Origin: CAZULF01 sp964621215
GTDB lineage: Bacteria > Pseudomonadota > Gammaproteobacteria > UBA1113
NCBI GenBank assembly: GCA_964621215.1
Contig: CAZULF010000006.1
Coordinates: 1-35,916 of the forward strand
Direction of reading: 5' to 3'
Length of the DNA stretch: 35,916 bases
Shown here piece after piece: positions 1 to 8,187 of the stretch (position 1 is the first letter of the stretch; the number at the start of each line of letters is the position of its first letter). The notes beneath the pieces are model-generated. The model had not been told where the DNA came from. It did not search any database and was given only the letters and a program-made list of their open reading frames with translations. Both the position numbers and the translations under genes were made by a program.

Positions 1-1
1 A

Positions 2-370
2 GGGTTACAAAATTTAAAAGATATTTTACAAGAGATAGACTTAATGGTACTAACTTCTATCAGCGAAGGACAACCATTAGTGCTGTTAGAAGGATTTGCT
101 GCAGGGGTTCCTGCAGTTGCCACTGACGTTGGAGATTGTAGAGAATTAATTTATGGATTGAATGAGGAAGATAAAGCTTTAGGTGAGGCAGGAAGAGTGG
201 TGAATATATCTGACCCCGCTGCTTTTTCTAATGCCGTGTTAGAATTGCTAGAAAATCCGGCAACCTATGAAAAAGCAGCAAAGGCTGGTGAGGCTCGCGT
301 AGAAAAATATTATAACTTAGATAGCGTAATCAAGAGATATAACGCAATTTACGAGGAAAAATTACATTAA
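2..370 (+). CDS. pelF: PelF, Pel polysaccharide glycosyltransferase (3' end only)
   Basis: The frame is open from the left edge, so only the last ~122 residues are present. The segment holds the donor-binding half of a GT-B, family GT4 glycosyltransferase: an E-x7-E motif (SEGQPLVLLEG), then GVPAVATDVGDCRELI, which matches the nucleotide-sugar binding region. The stop is followed after two bases by the start of a PelG homologue, and that adjacency is what identifies it as PelF, the cytosolic glycosyltransferase thought to polymerise the Pel exopolysaccharide from UDP-sugars. The GT4 call comes from visible motifs; the PelF assignment is inferred from context. The rest of the pel locus should lie to the left of the window. 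Confidence 0.85.
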   Translation, partial: GLQNLKDILQEIDLMVLTSISEGQPLVLLEGFAAGVPAVATDVGDCRELIYGLNEEDKALGEAGRVVNISDPAAFSNAVLELLENPATYEKAAKAGEARVEKYYNLDSVIKRYNAIYEEKLH

Positions 371-372
371 TC

Positions 373-1740
373 ATGGCTGGTATTGGATTTGAATTAGAGA
401 AACTTTTACGTAGCAAAACTTACACAAGTGCTTTGCACGCCTATACCTATGCTATATTGGTTAGCGCAGGCCCGTGGCTGTTTTCCGTGATTGCTATCTT
501 ACTCGTTGCCCTAGCCACAGAAATTCCTGGCGTGCGTACTCCGGCTATGCTTCAATTTAAAACCTTAATTATTTATATGATTTCATCTACGTTGATTATG
601 AGCTCGACGTTTCAATTTTCTTTTACCCGTTATATTGCTGATCGAAAATATGAAAAAAAAATTCGATTAATTAAACCTAACTTTAATGGCGCCTGTTTAT
701 TGCTCGGATTATTTTCAGGTTTTATTGGCTTGCTGTTAGTCTATTTTGTGTTGCCGGGAGTAGACTTATCAATACGAGCATTAGTATGGTTAACCTTAGT
801 TATACTTTCTCTTATTTGGTTATCTACCGTCTGTTTGTCAGGATTACGCGCATATCGCCAAATTATTGTTAGCTTTTTTGTCGGTTACGCTGTTGTCATA
901 ATTGCTTGTTATTTTATGCGTTTTTTCTATCTCAAAGGATTTTTATGTGGATTTTTGCTGGGGCAATTCGTCATATTAGTTATGTTAATGCTTACCTTCT
1001 ATAATCACTATCCTTCGCGTTTACCCTTACGTTTTAATTTCATGAAACCCTCGCCAACACTCATTTACTTAATTTTCGCGAGTGTTTTTTATAATGCAGG
1101 TGTTTGGGTTGATAAATATTTATTTTGGTACTTAGGTGCAGGACATGCTCGAGTAATCGGGCTTCTAAACGAATCATTGATTTACGATACCCCTATTTTT
1201 ATTGCAACCATGTCAACGATTTTTGGCATGGCCTTTTTTTTCTTGGCTATAGAGACTTCCTTTATTCATTCATATAAACGTTTATTCGATGAGATTTGTG
1301 GTGGTTTCACATTAAATGAAATTTATGAAACTCATAATGAGTTAGTCGACAAATCACGTAACATTCTTTTTGGCGTTATAAAAATCCAAGGTATGCTAGC
1401 GTTTATTTTTTATGTCATGGGCACACCTATCCTGGGCTCTATGCATGTCGATATTTTTTATATTTATATTCTAAATATACTCATGCTAGCACTCGCTTTA
1501 AACGTTGTATATTGGGCTGTTATGGAGATGCTATTTTATTTAGATAAATATAAATATTGCTGCTATTTGAATTTATTATTTTTAGTAAGCAATTTTTTCT
1601 TCACCTGGTTATCTATCAAATTAAATATTTTTTATTACGGCTTCGGCTTAGCCGCCAGTTTTTTTGTCACCACCGTAGCCTCCATGATTGCGCTGAATTT
1701 GGCATATCGCAAATTAGAATATAACGTTTTTGCGTTATAA
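373..1740 (+). CDS. pelG: PelG, Pel polysaccharide inner-membrane transporter
   Basis: A 455-residue, very hydrophobic protein with about 12 predicted membrane segments. It begins MAGIGFELEKLL and continues with a conserved region around AYTYAILVSAGPW, typical of PelG in the polysaccharide transporter (PST/MOP flippase-like) group. In the family model PelG works with PelD, PelE and PelF to carry Pel across the inner membrane. Length matches the usual ~455 residues. It starts two bases after pelF stops, so the two are probably translationally coupled as the end of one operon. It converges on dacB with only 12 bases between the stops and no obvious hairpin there. Confidence 0.92.
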   Translation: MAGIGFELEKLLRSKTYTSALHAYTYAILVSAGPWLFSVIAILLVALATEIPGVRTPAMLQFKTLIIYMISSTLIMSSTFQFSFTRYIADRKYEKKIRLIKPNFNGACLLLGLFSGFIGLLLVYFVLPGVDLSIRALVWLTLVILSLIWLSTVCLSGLRAYRQIIVSFFVGYAVVIIACYFMRFFYLKGFLCGFLLGQFVILVMLMLTFYNHYPSRLPLRFNFMKPSPTLIYLIFASVFYNAGVWVDKYLFWYLGAGHARVIGLLNESLIYDTPIFIATMSTIFGMAFFFLAIETSFIHSYKRLFDEICGGFTLNEIYETHNELVDKSRNILFGVIKIQGMLAFIFYVMGTPILGSMHVDIFYIYILNILMLALALNVVYWAVMEMLFYLDKYKYCCYLNLLFLVSNFFFTWLSIKLNIFYYGFGLAASFFVTTVASMIALNLAYRKLEYNVFAL

Positions 1741-1752
1741 TGATATGCCTTG

Positions 1753-3201
1753 TCAATTCGAACCAATCAAAATCTCACAAATACGATCTTCTAATGCACG
1801 ATAAGCGCCTAAATGCTGTGGTGTACCATTGATTAAAATGCTAAAAGTTAAAACTTCATTTTTAGCATTTTTCACATATCCGGATAACGATGAGACATCA
1901 TTCATAGTTCCGGTTTTAGCATAAACTCGATGACGATAGGACTCTTCAGTTAAGCGCCCTTTCAGAGTTCCATCCACTCCGCCAATAGGCAGTGCGGGAA
2001 TGAGTGCTGCGGCAATAAGGGGGCGATAATAAGCGGTGGAGAGAACCTGCAACATTTGTTCTGGGGTAATGACATTTTCACGCGACAATCCAGCCCCATC
2101 AACCAAATCGGCAGATAGTAAATTCACACCATTGTTTTCCCATAAAATCGCTTTAACCGCAGCCGCACCAGTACGCCAATTGCCCACAGTATCGAAATAG
2201 TGCGCTCCTATCGTTTTAAATAGCGCATTCGCATACAAATTATCAGATTTTTTTAACATATGTTTAATGAGTTTTGATAAAGGCGCAGATTGATGTAATG
2301 CTAGCATTTTACTATTGCTTGGTGGCTCACCAAAAAAAACATTGCCCGTCCATTCAATATTAGCTTGTTTTAATGCCACTGGCATCAGTTCAGCTACATA
2401 AGAACGCATGTTTTGTACCGGCAAACTAAATTCTTCCGAACCTTTTTTAGTATTAATACAGCCCGATAAAACGTAAGCATCGGTTTCTGCGCTTTTGACG
2501 GCTCTAATATTACAACTCTTGGTTCCGGCGGTAATGATTTGATTAATCAAGGTCATCGCATCCGGAGTTTGTATTACATTGGCGTCAGCGAGAGCACCCA
2601 CAACCGGTCCAGGTGTGACTGACACACCGGTGCAATTATGATCAATATTGCCTGCGCCAACGGGAGCTGCAAAACAATAAGTCGCATCTTCTGCTAACGC
2701 AGAAGGGACTATTCCATCTTGGTCAAACAGTGCATCGTCGATATAAATATTTCCCACAATAGAGTTAATTCCATTCTGCTTTAATTGCTTGAATAAGTTG
2801 TTAATATCTTGACGGGTTAAGCTAGGATCACCAGAAAAAACCACATACATATTCCCGGTGAAAACGCCTTGATTTACGTTGGTTTCGGGACTCGCTATAT
2901 AGGTAGAATACTTATACTCTGGTGTCAGTTGCTCTAATGCAGCCACGGCAGTGAATACTTTCATATTGCTGGCGGGAATGTAATACTGTTGATTATCATG
3001 CTGGTACAATACTTGATCGGTACTAAGATTTTTTATCATAACCCCGACTTGAGCGTTTCTTACTTGATCAATAGCGCTGTCTATTTGTTGAGCTATTGAC
3101 GAGGAATTACCGCTAATAAGCAGCGACGGCGCCTCCGCCAGAGTTAGCTCGGGCAAGAGAACCAAGGTGGATAGTGCTAGGGACAAAATCAGTCGTTTCA
3201 A
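1753..3201 (-). CDS. dacB: D-alanyl-D-alanine carboxypeptidase/endopeptidase (PBP4, peptidase S13)
   Basis: A 482-residue periplasmic penicillin-binding protein. Residues 1-22 form a signal peptide. All three active-site motifs are visible: S78-N-M-K81 (SxxK nucleophile), S319-D-N321 (SxN) and K429-T-G431 (KTG). The long insertion between SxxK and SxN is typical of class C PBPs (DacB). The enzyme trims or hydrolyses peptide crosslinks in peptidoglycan. The start codon is TTG, preceded by TAGGACC; the signal peptide begins directly after it and no better ATG lies upstream in frame. It stands alone on the minus strand, convergent with pelG. Confidence 0.92.
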   Translation of the reverse strand: MKRLILSLALSTLVLLPELTLAEAPSLLISGNSSSIAQQIDSAIDQVRNAQVGVMIKNLSTDQVLYQHDNQQYYIPASNMKVFTAVAALEQLTPEYKYSTYIASPETNVNQGVFTGNMYVVFSGDPSLTRQDINNLFKQLKQNGINSIVGNIYIDDALFDQDGIVPSALAEDATYCFAAPVGAGNIDHNCTGVSVTPGPVVGALADANVIQTPDAMTLINQIITAGTKSCNIRAVKSAETDAYVLSGCINTKKGSEEFSLPVQNMRSYVAELMPVALKQANIEWTGNVFFGEPPSNSKMLALHQSAPLSKLIKHMLKKSDNLYANALFKTIGAHYFDTVGNWRTGAAAVKAILWENNGVNLLSADLVDGAGLSRENVITPEQMLQVLSTAYYRPLIAAALIPALPIGGVDGTLKGRLTEESYRHRVYAKTGTMNDVSSLSGYVKNAKNEVLTFSILINGTPQHLGAYRALEDRICEILIGSN

Positions 3202-3293
3202 CGTTGGTCCTATTAGGTAGAATTGTCGAGGAGTCTTCTCTAGATTAGGTTACTTTGTCAGACTATTCAAGTCATACCTTATCCTCGTAGCGC

Positions 3294-3307
3294 TGCATCC
3301 AGGCTAC
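3294..3307. repeat. Partial copy of the 'gtagcctggatggagcg' repeat
   Basis: The sequence gcatccaggctac is the terminal half of the dispersed repeat whose complete hairpin copies lie at 18283-18318 and 20494-20623. It lies upstream of dacB and just before the promoter of the small lysine-rich gene. Confidence 0.5.
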
Positions 3308-3326
3308 GGAAGCTTGCTCCATAAAC

Positions 3327-3355
3327 TTGATAAATTAGCTAATAGTCGATAATAT
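3327..3355 (+). promoter_or_regulatory. Sigma-70-type promoter for the 31-residue lysine-rich gene
   Basis: TTGATA (3327-3332) and TAATAT (3350-3355) are separated by exactly 17 bases, matching the sigma-70 consensus at 4/6 or better in each box. It points to the small gene at 3407, leaving a leader of about 45 bases that ends in a strong ribosome-binding site (CTGGAGGAA). Predicted by eye only. Confidence 0.5.
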
Positions 3356-3406
3356 ACAGTCTGGATTTTAGTGTTGTTTAAAGTATTTATTCTGGAGGAA
3401 CCTATT

Positions 3407-3502
3407 ATGAGTAAATCTAAAGATACAAAAAAAGAAACTAAAAAACCTGCAACCAAAACGTTGAAAGAAAAACGTGCGGCAAAACGGGAAAAGAAACAGT
3501 AG
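3407..3502 (+). CDS. Small lysine-rich basic protein, 31 residues
   Basis: The reading frame runs ATG to TAG and encodes MSKSKDTKKETKKPATKTLK followed by EKRAAKREKKQ. Roughly 40% of residues are lysine and several more arginine, with no hydrophobic core, so it is probably disordered or a single helix that binds nucleic acid or another polyanion. Translation is supported by a very strong ribosome-binding site (GGAGGAA, six bases before ATG) and a promoter-like pair upstream. I do not recognise a named family. The pattern resembles short lysine-rich hypothetical proteins annotated in Legionella-like genomes, but that is recollection. A chance frame is possible, though the Shine-Dalgarno makes it less likely. 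Confidence 0.6.
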   Translation: MSKSKDTKKETKKPATKTLKEKRAAKREKKQ

Positions 3503-3527
3503 ATACGATATTCATCTCCCTGCTACT

Positions 3528-3605
3528 TGTCGTCCCGCGGCTTGTCCGCGGGATCCAGAGATCTCGATAACCTTCTGGACCCCGTGGACAAGCCCCGGGG
3601 CGACA
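3528..3605. repeat. 78-bp palindromic element, full copy 1
   Basis: Two GC-rich arms face each other: the left begins tgtcgtcccgcgg and ends gggatccag; the right begins ctggaccccgtgg and ends ggggcgaca. Each arm is itself a short hairpin (ccgcgg-cttgt-ccgcgg type). Total length is 78 bp, the same as the copies at 22855 and 35799. The central spacer differs from those two. It is intergenic here, between the small lysine-rich gene and the coiled-coil gene. Confidence 0.85.
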
Positions 3606-3640
3606 AGGTGAGAGGTGCAGAACCGATAACTTGTGGGTAA

Positions 3641-3674
3641 GGCCATGGATGAAGCGAAGCGAAATCCAGGCTAC
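3641..3674. repeat. Degenerate 'gtagcctggatggagcg' repeat copy
   Basis: The segment ggatgaagcgaagcgaaat followed by ccaggctac matches the dispersed repeat in inverted form. It lies seven bases from the stop of the coiled-coil gene (3681), so it may act as its 3' end hairpin. Confidence 0.6.
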
Positions 3675-3680
3675 AAATTA

Positions 3681-4679
3681 TTAGCTTTTCACAGCTCGAA
3701 GCAGAGGTTCAGCTTCAAGCTTAATTGCGCTAGTCGGAGCTAAATCAAAGTCGGTGATCTTTCTTAGCTCATGATTTCTTATCATATTTTTTATCCGCTT
3801 CGAGGTTGAAATCCTGCCCTCACCTCTTAATGCAGCGTAGATCGCGCCAGCAATGATTAAAGCAACAATAATTGTAATCGCTACCATTGGTATAGCTAGC
3901 TGTGGACCAATTAAAGATATCATACCGCCAAACAGGCCGACAATGGTTCCGGCAATAATCCATGCCCAAATAGATTTTATCGATTTATATTTAAACGCGC
4001 GCGCTTTGTATTCAGCTCTTAAAATACATTCCAAACCACCCAGATGATCTCGCACATGTTGTTTAATTATATTAAATTGCTCGCCATTGACTAACAAATT
4101 TTGCTTTGCTCTAATAATATCTTCGCATAACTTGTTTTTTCTATCTTGTTCTATTGACAATAATTTAGCGCAGTAATTTAACTGATTGTTGTATAACTCT
4201 ATATCCTCTTCCTTCGCTGCTTTAATGTCGACCGGCGGGAAGCCATACGCATTAACACTTAATAAAGTTTGCTGTAAGCGATTGATATTTTCTAAGATAC
4301 TTTCAAATTGGAATTGCATTTCGATGCTTAACGCATTACCGCAATTAGCGATGATTCCAGTTGTATTACAACGTGCACTTTCTAAATAATCTTGATGTGT
4401 GTTGATTTTTGTTTTTATTTCATCAGTAATATTTTCGAAATTGAATAGGTCAGATTTTTTTATCATTTCTTGATTGCTTACGATCGCAATTTCTAATTCA
4501 ATGGCTTTATCATGCAACGTGTGTGTCGCATCATTAATCAGTCGAATTTTAGGCTCGATATTTTTTAATAACAGCTGCTTCATTGCGGCTATTTCGGTCA
4601 GCAATACCGATCTATCGTGATAAATTTTATTCAATTTATCCTGAACATTGGGAATTATTTGTTTATTTTCAATAGCCAT
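3681..4679 (-). CDS. Unknown coiled-coil protein with a C-terminal hydrophobic hairpin
   Basis: I do not recognise a family. The 332-residue protein starts at ATG 4679 (MAIENKQ), chosen because GGGAGGGTGAG sits just upstream; a longer in-frame reading would cover the entericidin gene and lacks such a site. Residues ~10-220 are polar and helical with heptad-like patterns and no signal peptide. Residues ~235-286 contain two membrane segments split by a short turn (GPQL). The basic C-terminus includes RISTSKRIKNMIRNHELRK. A cytosolic coiled coil attached to a two-helix hairpin resembles the bilobed architecture of host-membrane proteins secreted by intracellular bacteria, such as chlamydial Inc proteins; this is an architectural analogy, not homology. 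It lies downstream of the lipoprotein gene on the same strand. Confidence 0.75.
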   Translation of the reverse strand: MAIENKQIIPNVQDKLNKIYHDRSVLLTEIAAMKQLLLKNIEPKIRLINDATHTLHDKAIELEIAIVSNQEMIKKSDLFNFENITDEIKTKINTHQDYLESARCNTTGIIANCGNALSIEMQFQFESILENINRLQQTLLSVNAYGFPPVDIKAAKEEDIELYNNQLNYCAKLLSIEQDRKNKLCEDIIRAKQNLLVNGEQFNIIKQHVRDHLGGLECILRAEYKARAFKYKSIKSIWAWIIAGTIVGLFGGMISLIGPQLAIPMVAITIIVALIIAGAIYAALRGEGRISTSKRIKNMIRNHELRKITDFDLAPTSAIKLEAEPLLRAVKS

Positions 4680-4785
4680 AATCTCACCCTCCCATCTCAT
4701 ATTAGTATAGTCTTGTTCTATAGAGTTTGTACTAAAAATGGACCATATAGATGTGGCAGGTAAAATTTCTATAAAAATCAACTGG

Positions 4786-4932
4786 TTATGTGCTTTCAAT
4801 CGCTGTGTCGATGGAGCTCTCGATAGCGTTACCGGCATTGGTAATATCATCACTCAATCCTTCCACCACATGGCAAGCAGTCATGGTGAGTAAAAAAAAT
4901 GCCACGATAGCAATATGTCTGACGGACGCCAT
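4786..4932 (-). CDS. Entericidin-like small lipoprotein (EcnA/EcnB family)
   Basis: A 48-residue protein beginning MASVRHIAIVAFFLLTMTAC. Residues 1-19 form a lipoprotein signal ending in TMTA before Cys20. The mature part HVVEGLSDDITNAGNAIESS matches the entericidin pattern of C-x-x-V-x-G-x-x-x-D-I-x-x-x-G-x-A-I. Entericidins are tiny envelope lipoproteins linked to stress or stationary-phase lysis in enterobacteria, and homologues are widespread in proteobacteria without a settled role. An AAAAGGAG ribosome-binding site lies seven bases before ATG, and a promoter-like pair lies upstream. It is below the usual size cut-off of gene finders and overlaps a spurious extension of the neighbouring coiled-coil gene, so it is easily missed. 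Confidence 0.85.
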   Translation of the reverse strand: MASVRHIAIVAFFLLTMTACHVVEGLSDDITNAGNAIESSIDTAIEST

Positions 4933-4961
4933 TTCCAACTCCTTTTGAAGGTAACGCTCCA

Positions 4962-4991
4962 AGTATAGCGCGTAGCCAGCACCGTTTCCAA
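4962..4991 (-). promoter_or_regulatory. Sigma-70-type promoter of the entericidin-like gene
   Basis: On the minus strand TTGGAA (4991-4986) and TATACT (4967-4962) are spaced by 18 bases, ~30 bases before the ATG at 4932. By-eye prediction. Confidence 0.4.
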
Positions 4992-4999
4992 TAACGCTA

Positions 5000-7900
5000 T
5001 TAATTGAGCATAGGAGCAGATGAGTGAGTACCCAAGTACTGATTGTAAGCCTCTAGAAAACTAGCACAACATGCTCTAAAGTCTGACTCGTTAAGCACGG
5101 GGCGAATACTATTAATGACTTCTACGGGGCAATTTAACCAAGCGTAAATAATATCACCTAATTTTGATGGCTCAGATGAACATTGAGGATCTTGAATTGC
5201 CCTGCTATATGTTTCCTGGAAACAGGCAAACATTTTGTCAACGCTTGGTTTATCACCAGTTGTTAGAAGGATCAAATCGTGAGTGCCCAGAATGTAACCT
5301 GCTAATATTGTGATATCAACATGGGGAAGCTTATTTGCTTTAATAATTAGTGATAAATACTCTAACATTCGCTGATGAATATGCTCAAAAATAGGCATGT
5401 ATATTTTATTTTTCTTTAGTTGTTGCTCTGGTGTTAAATTTTCAGCGCAACATTGTTGGATCATCCAGACGCCTTGGATTATAAGAAGTAAAGTTTCCGT
5501 CTCAGTGACACCTTCGTTAAAGCCTGGGGTAAAGTACGGTTCTACCGGATAGCAGCAAAAAAGACGGGGGTTCGATGAGGGTATGGATGATACTGAAAGG
5601 CGCCGCTTGTGAGACAATTCTGTTTTTGCATCAGTATGGAAAAAAGTATTCTCACATAGAGCTACTGAAGCGCGTCGTTCATGAGGGAATTTTCGATTAG
5701 TAGGTAGCGCAAAAAAGTTTTGCTTTATTTCATCAAACTGAATTCTTTGGTTATCAAAAAATTCAGGCAAAGCATTCAGGTAATCTGATATTTCCTCTAA
5801 ATTATCTGAAACTCTTTTGCGTAATGCTGAATTTTTTAATATTTCAGGCAATGTTTTCGTTAAAGTTTTACTTAACAAATCAATTTCATTTCCTATTTGA
5901 ACTTGTCTCATTGGGTTATTGGCAGCAGGGAATTTTATATACCCAATAAAACAAACCTCATATAGAGTCTTCATTAAAGCTGCGAGCAAGTCAAACTCTA
6001 CATAGACGTAGACCTCAGATAGTAAATATCTTATTTTGTTGAGTTCTGTGACGATTTTCATTAGAAAGTTATCGCTGGCTTCATGTAATTTTTCGTTGAG
6101 AAATCCGATGAATTTTGAAAGCAAGGAGCCTCTGATTATTCTTGCACGATTAAAAAACGGGGTATCTGATAATTGCAGGCCTAATTCAATCAGGAGAATA
6201 TGTGATATTAACATTGCCCATGAGTTAAAAGCAATGGTTTCTTGTTCAGTTAATTTCTCTAACTGACTTAAAGCATAATTGACAAAATTATTTTTTAGGT
6301 CCCGTATTTCTTCAATTTGTTTTGGGCAAGGTCGCTCTTTATTTTGCACTTTAAAGAATGTTGACAGAATGAAAAGACTCCCTAGCACCTGAAGTGTTGC
6401 GTCGGATAAATTGATGGAGTTGGTTAAAAAATTATTAATATCTGTTTTTAACAGATTGAGTTGTTGGATTAATTTTATATTAACCATTTGCCCCAAACGA
6501 AGAGTTGCATTTTTCAAATCATCATTAAACAAAGCGGGAAATTGGACTGAGTCATGATCCTTTAGTAAGTTTGTTTTTGATAGAAAAGTTAATTGTTTTG
6601 GCGTCATTTTGTCTAGTAAACTTACTGTTCTTAATAAAAAGCCTAAAAAATTACCTTGAATTAACGCGACAAAAGAGGAGTTTGTATACATAAAACCGGC
6701 AGGATGCTTAAAATAATTCATATGAAAATTATCTAATAAGTTAGCAACTGTATCATCATTCCAGTTAGATCGACGCGCGGATAAGCCTTGGTTAATAACA
6801 TCAAGGTAAACCCTCATGTTTTTCATAAAACCTTCTTGTAAGCTTCTAAATATATCGTCAAGCTCTTTTGCCATCGGACCTGTTGGCGTCATTCCTTTTC
6901 TATTAATACATAGCGACGCATTATATAGTTCATTAAAATATTTTTGGTACTCTAATGGGATTTCTGGAGTTAAAGCTTGTTTTGAAGATATGATTTGTCG
7001 CTGTATATTAGAAAAACTATTAAAACAACTTTGCTTCAACTGAGTAAGCACTTGCTTCAACCCTACATCATTAACTTTATTTTCAACATAAGAAATTACA
7101 ACCAGCCCCATTAAAAAATTTTTTGAATTTTTTCCTGGCAAATGCGTACCATTTAAAAACTGTATAATGACATCGCTTGTGCTTGGTTCTTTCATCTGAT
7201 TGCAGAGCGCAGCAAAATGATCTAGATAATCATTTAACACCTCCATGGCTCGCTTATAGTTAATGCTATGATTTTTTGAGTCCCAAGAGTTTATTTTATG
7301 CAGCAAAAAAACAATTTCATTTAGATGTGGGATTGTATCGCTCAAAGATAAACTGCCTATTTCTAAGCTTTTACAAATGTGTTCGATATGTTTTTCAATA
7401 GCCTGATCAAGCAATGTTAGAAAAGTACTTTTATAAATAAAACTCAATTCATCTTCTTGTTGAGCAAGCAAAAGTATACTATCGACCAAGACTAGATTTT
7501 GGATTAAACTATCCGAAGAAGTTGTCGAAGAAAGTATAATATGGCGACTATCTACTATCGTTTGTTCGATATAGGCTGATGCGCGCTGACGGATGTCATG
7601 TTCAAAATCCTCAAGCTCATTTTCAGAAAAAACACTTTTAATTTGTTCTGCCATCTGCCGCAGAAATGGCAAAATACTAACAAGCCAAATTAAAAATTCT
7701 AACCCGGGCAATTCATTTTTATGTGTTTCAAAAAAATCACGCCAAAGTTGAACGGTAGTTTCAAAACACCTTTTTCGTGCTTGGATAATTTGTTTGTCAG
7801 TGACTTCTATATTAAAAATGGCTTGAAGTTTATTCTTGAGTTGCGCTATGTCGCGTGTGCTCTCTAATTTTGAACTTTCACGATTGATTTCCTCAATCGT

Positions 7901-8023
7901 GCTATGAACCTGAGCGTTGGCCTTCTTTTTGTTTTCTTTAAGTTGCGCCTTGGCATTTGGTTGAGGAGGAACGGAACTAGATGAGGATGATACACTTGGT
8001 TTCTTTTTTATTTTCTTTGTCAT
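5000..8023 (-). CDS. Very large protein of unknown function, 1007 residues (effector-like)
   Basis: I do not recognise a family. The N-terminal ~50 residues are lysine- and serine-rich and disordered (MTKKIKKKPSVSSSSSS...), with no signal peptide. The remainder is almost wholly helical, leucine-rich and polar, like an all-alpha repeat or scaffold protein, without clear membrane segments. Around residues 775-815 a basic, serine-rich linker contains two RRxSV motifs (S786 and S810). Such features are common in secreted effectors of intracellular gammaproteobacteria, but nothing proves secretion. The ribosome-binding site before ATG 8023 is weak. It is followed 67 bases later on the same strand by the entericidin-like gene. 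Base composition is AT-rich relative to the neighbouring core genes, consistent with accessory DNA. Confidence 0.75.
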   Translation of the reverse strand: MTKKIKKKPSVSSSSSSVPPQPNAKAQLKENKKKANAQVHSTIEEINRESSKLESTRDIAQLKNKLQAIFNIEVTDKQIIQARKRCFETTVQLWRDFFETHKNELPGLEFLIWLVSILPFLRQMAEQIKSVFSENELEDFEHDIRQRASAYIEQTIVDSRHIILSSTTSSDSLIQNLVLVDSILLLAQQEDELSFIYKSTFLTLLDQAIEKHIEHICKSLEIGSLSLSDTIPHLNEIVFLLHKINSWDSKNHSINYKRAMEVLNDYLDHFAALCNQMKEPSTSDVIIQFLNGTHLPGKNSKNFLMGLVVISYVENKVNDVGLKQVLTQLKQSCFNSFSNIQRQIISSKQALTPEIPLEYQKYFNELYNASLCINRKGMTPTGPMAKELDDIFRSLQEGFMKNMRVYLDVINQGLSARRSNWNDDTVANLLDNFHMNYFKHPAGFMYTNSSFVALIQGNFLGFLLRTVSLLDKMTPKQLTFLSKTNLLKDHDSVQFPALFNDDLKNATLRLGQMVNIKLIQQLNLLKTDINNFLTNSINLSDATLQVLGSLFILSTFFKVQNKERPCPKQIEEIRDLKNNFVNYALSQLEKLTEQETIAFNSWAMLISHILLIELGLQLSDTPFFNRARIIRGSLLSKFIGFLNEKLHEASDNFLMKIVTELNKIRYLLSEVYVYVEFDLLAALMKTLYEVCFIGYIKFPAANNPMRQVQIGNEIDLLSKTLTKTLPEILKNSALRKRVSDNLEEISDYLNALPEFFDNQRIQFDEIKQNFFALPTNRKFPHERRASVALCENTFFHTDAKTELSHKRRLSVSSIPSSNPRLFCCYPVEPYFTPGFNEGVTETETLLLIIQGVWMIQQCCAENLTPEQQLKKNKIYMPIFEHIHQRMLEYLSLIIKANKLPHVDITILAGYILGTHDLILLTTGDKPSVDKMFACFQETYSRAIQDPQCSSEPSKLGDIIYAWLNCPVEVINSIRPVLNESDFRACCASFLEAYNQYLGTHSSAPMLN

Positions 8024-8068
8024 GATGAATAACCCGATTAATTTATATTTATTTTAGGAATAGTACCC

Positions 8069-8093
8069 GAAGCGAGCGAAGCGGAATCCGGGC
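8069..8093. repeat. Partial 'gtagcctggatggagcg' repeat interrupted by another palindrome
   Basis: The half-repeat gcgaagcggaatccgggc is present, but the expected terminal ctac is found only after 8163, directly behind the palindrome at 8095-8163. Confidence 0.6.
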
Positions 8094-8094
8094 C

Positions 8095-8163
8095 CCCTCA
8101 TTATCGCGCGTATCAGTATTGGGATAATTGCCAATACTGATTTTGAACGCGCTTTAATGAGGG
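8095..8163. repeat. Long imperfect palindrome downstream of rpsA
   Basis: The left arm starts ccctcatta and ends cagtattgg (8095-8122); the right arm starts ccaatactg and ends taatgaggg (8131-8163). Nine perfectly paired bases stand at each end of the stem with mismatches and a small bulge between. It lies just after the rpsA stop on the minus strand and could serve as an intrinsic 3' end or RNase stop, but no T-run follows. Confidence 0.7.
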
Positions 8164-8187
8164 CTACACCTACATCCCGGCTAACTA

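Noticed and set aside
3528..3605. A rho-independent terminator
   Set aside because: The structure is strong but has no T-run on either strand and recurs as a dispersed element, so it is listed as a repeat.
4680..4853. An N-terminal extension of the coiled-coil gene upstream of ATG 4679
   Set aside because: It overlaps the entericidin-like gene in another frame, has no ribosome-binding site, and its residues look unlike the rest; ATG 4679 has a strong site.
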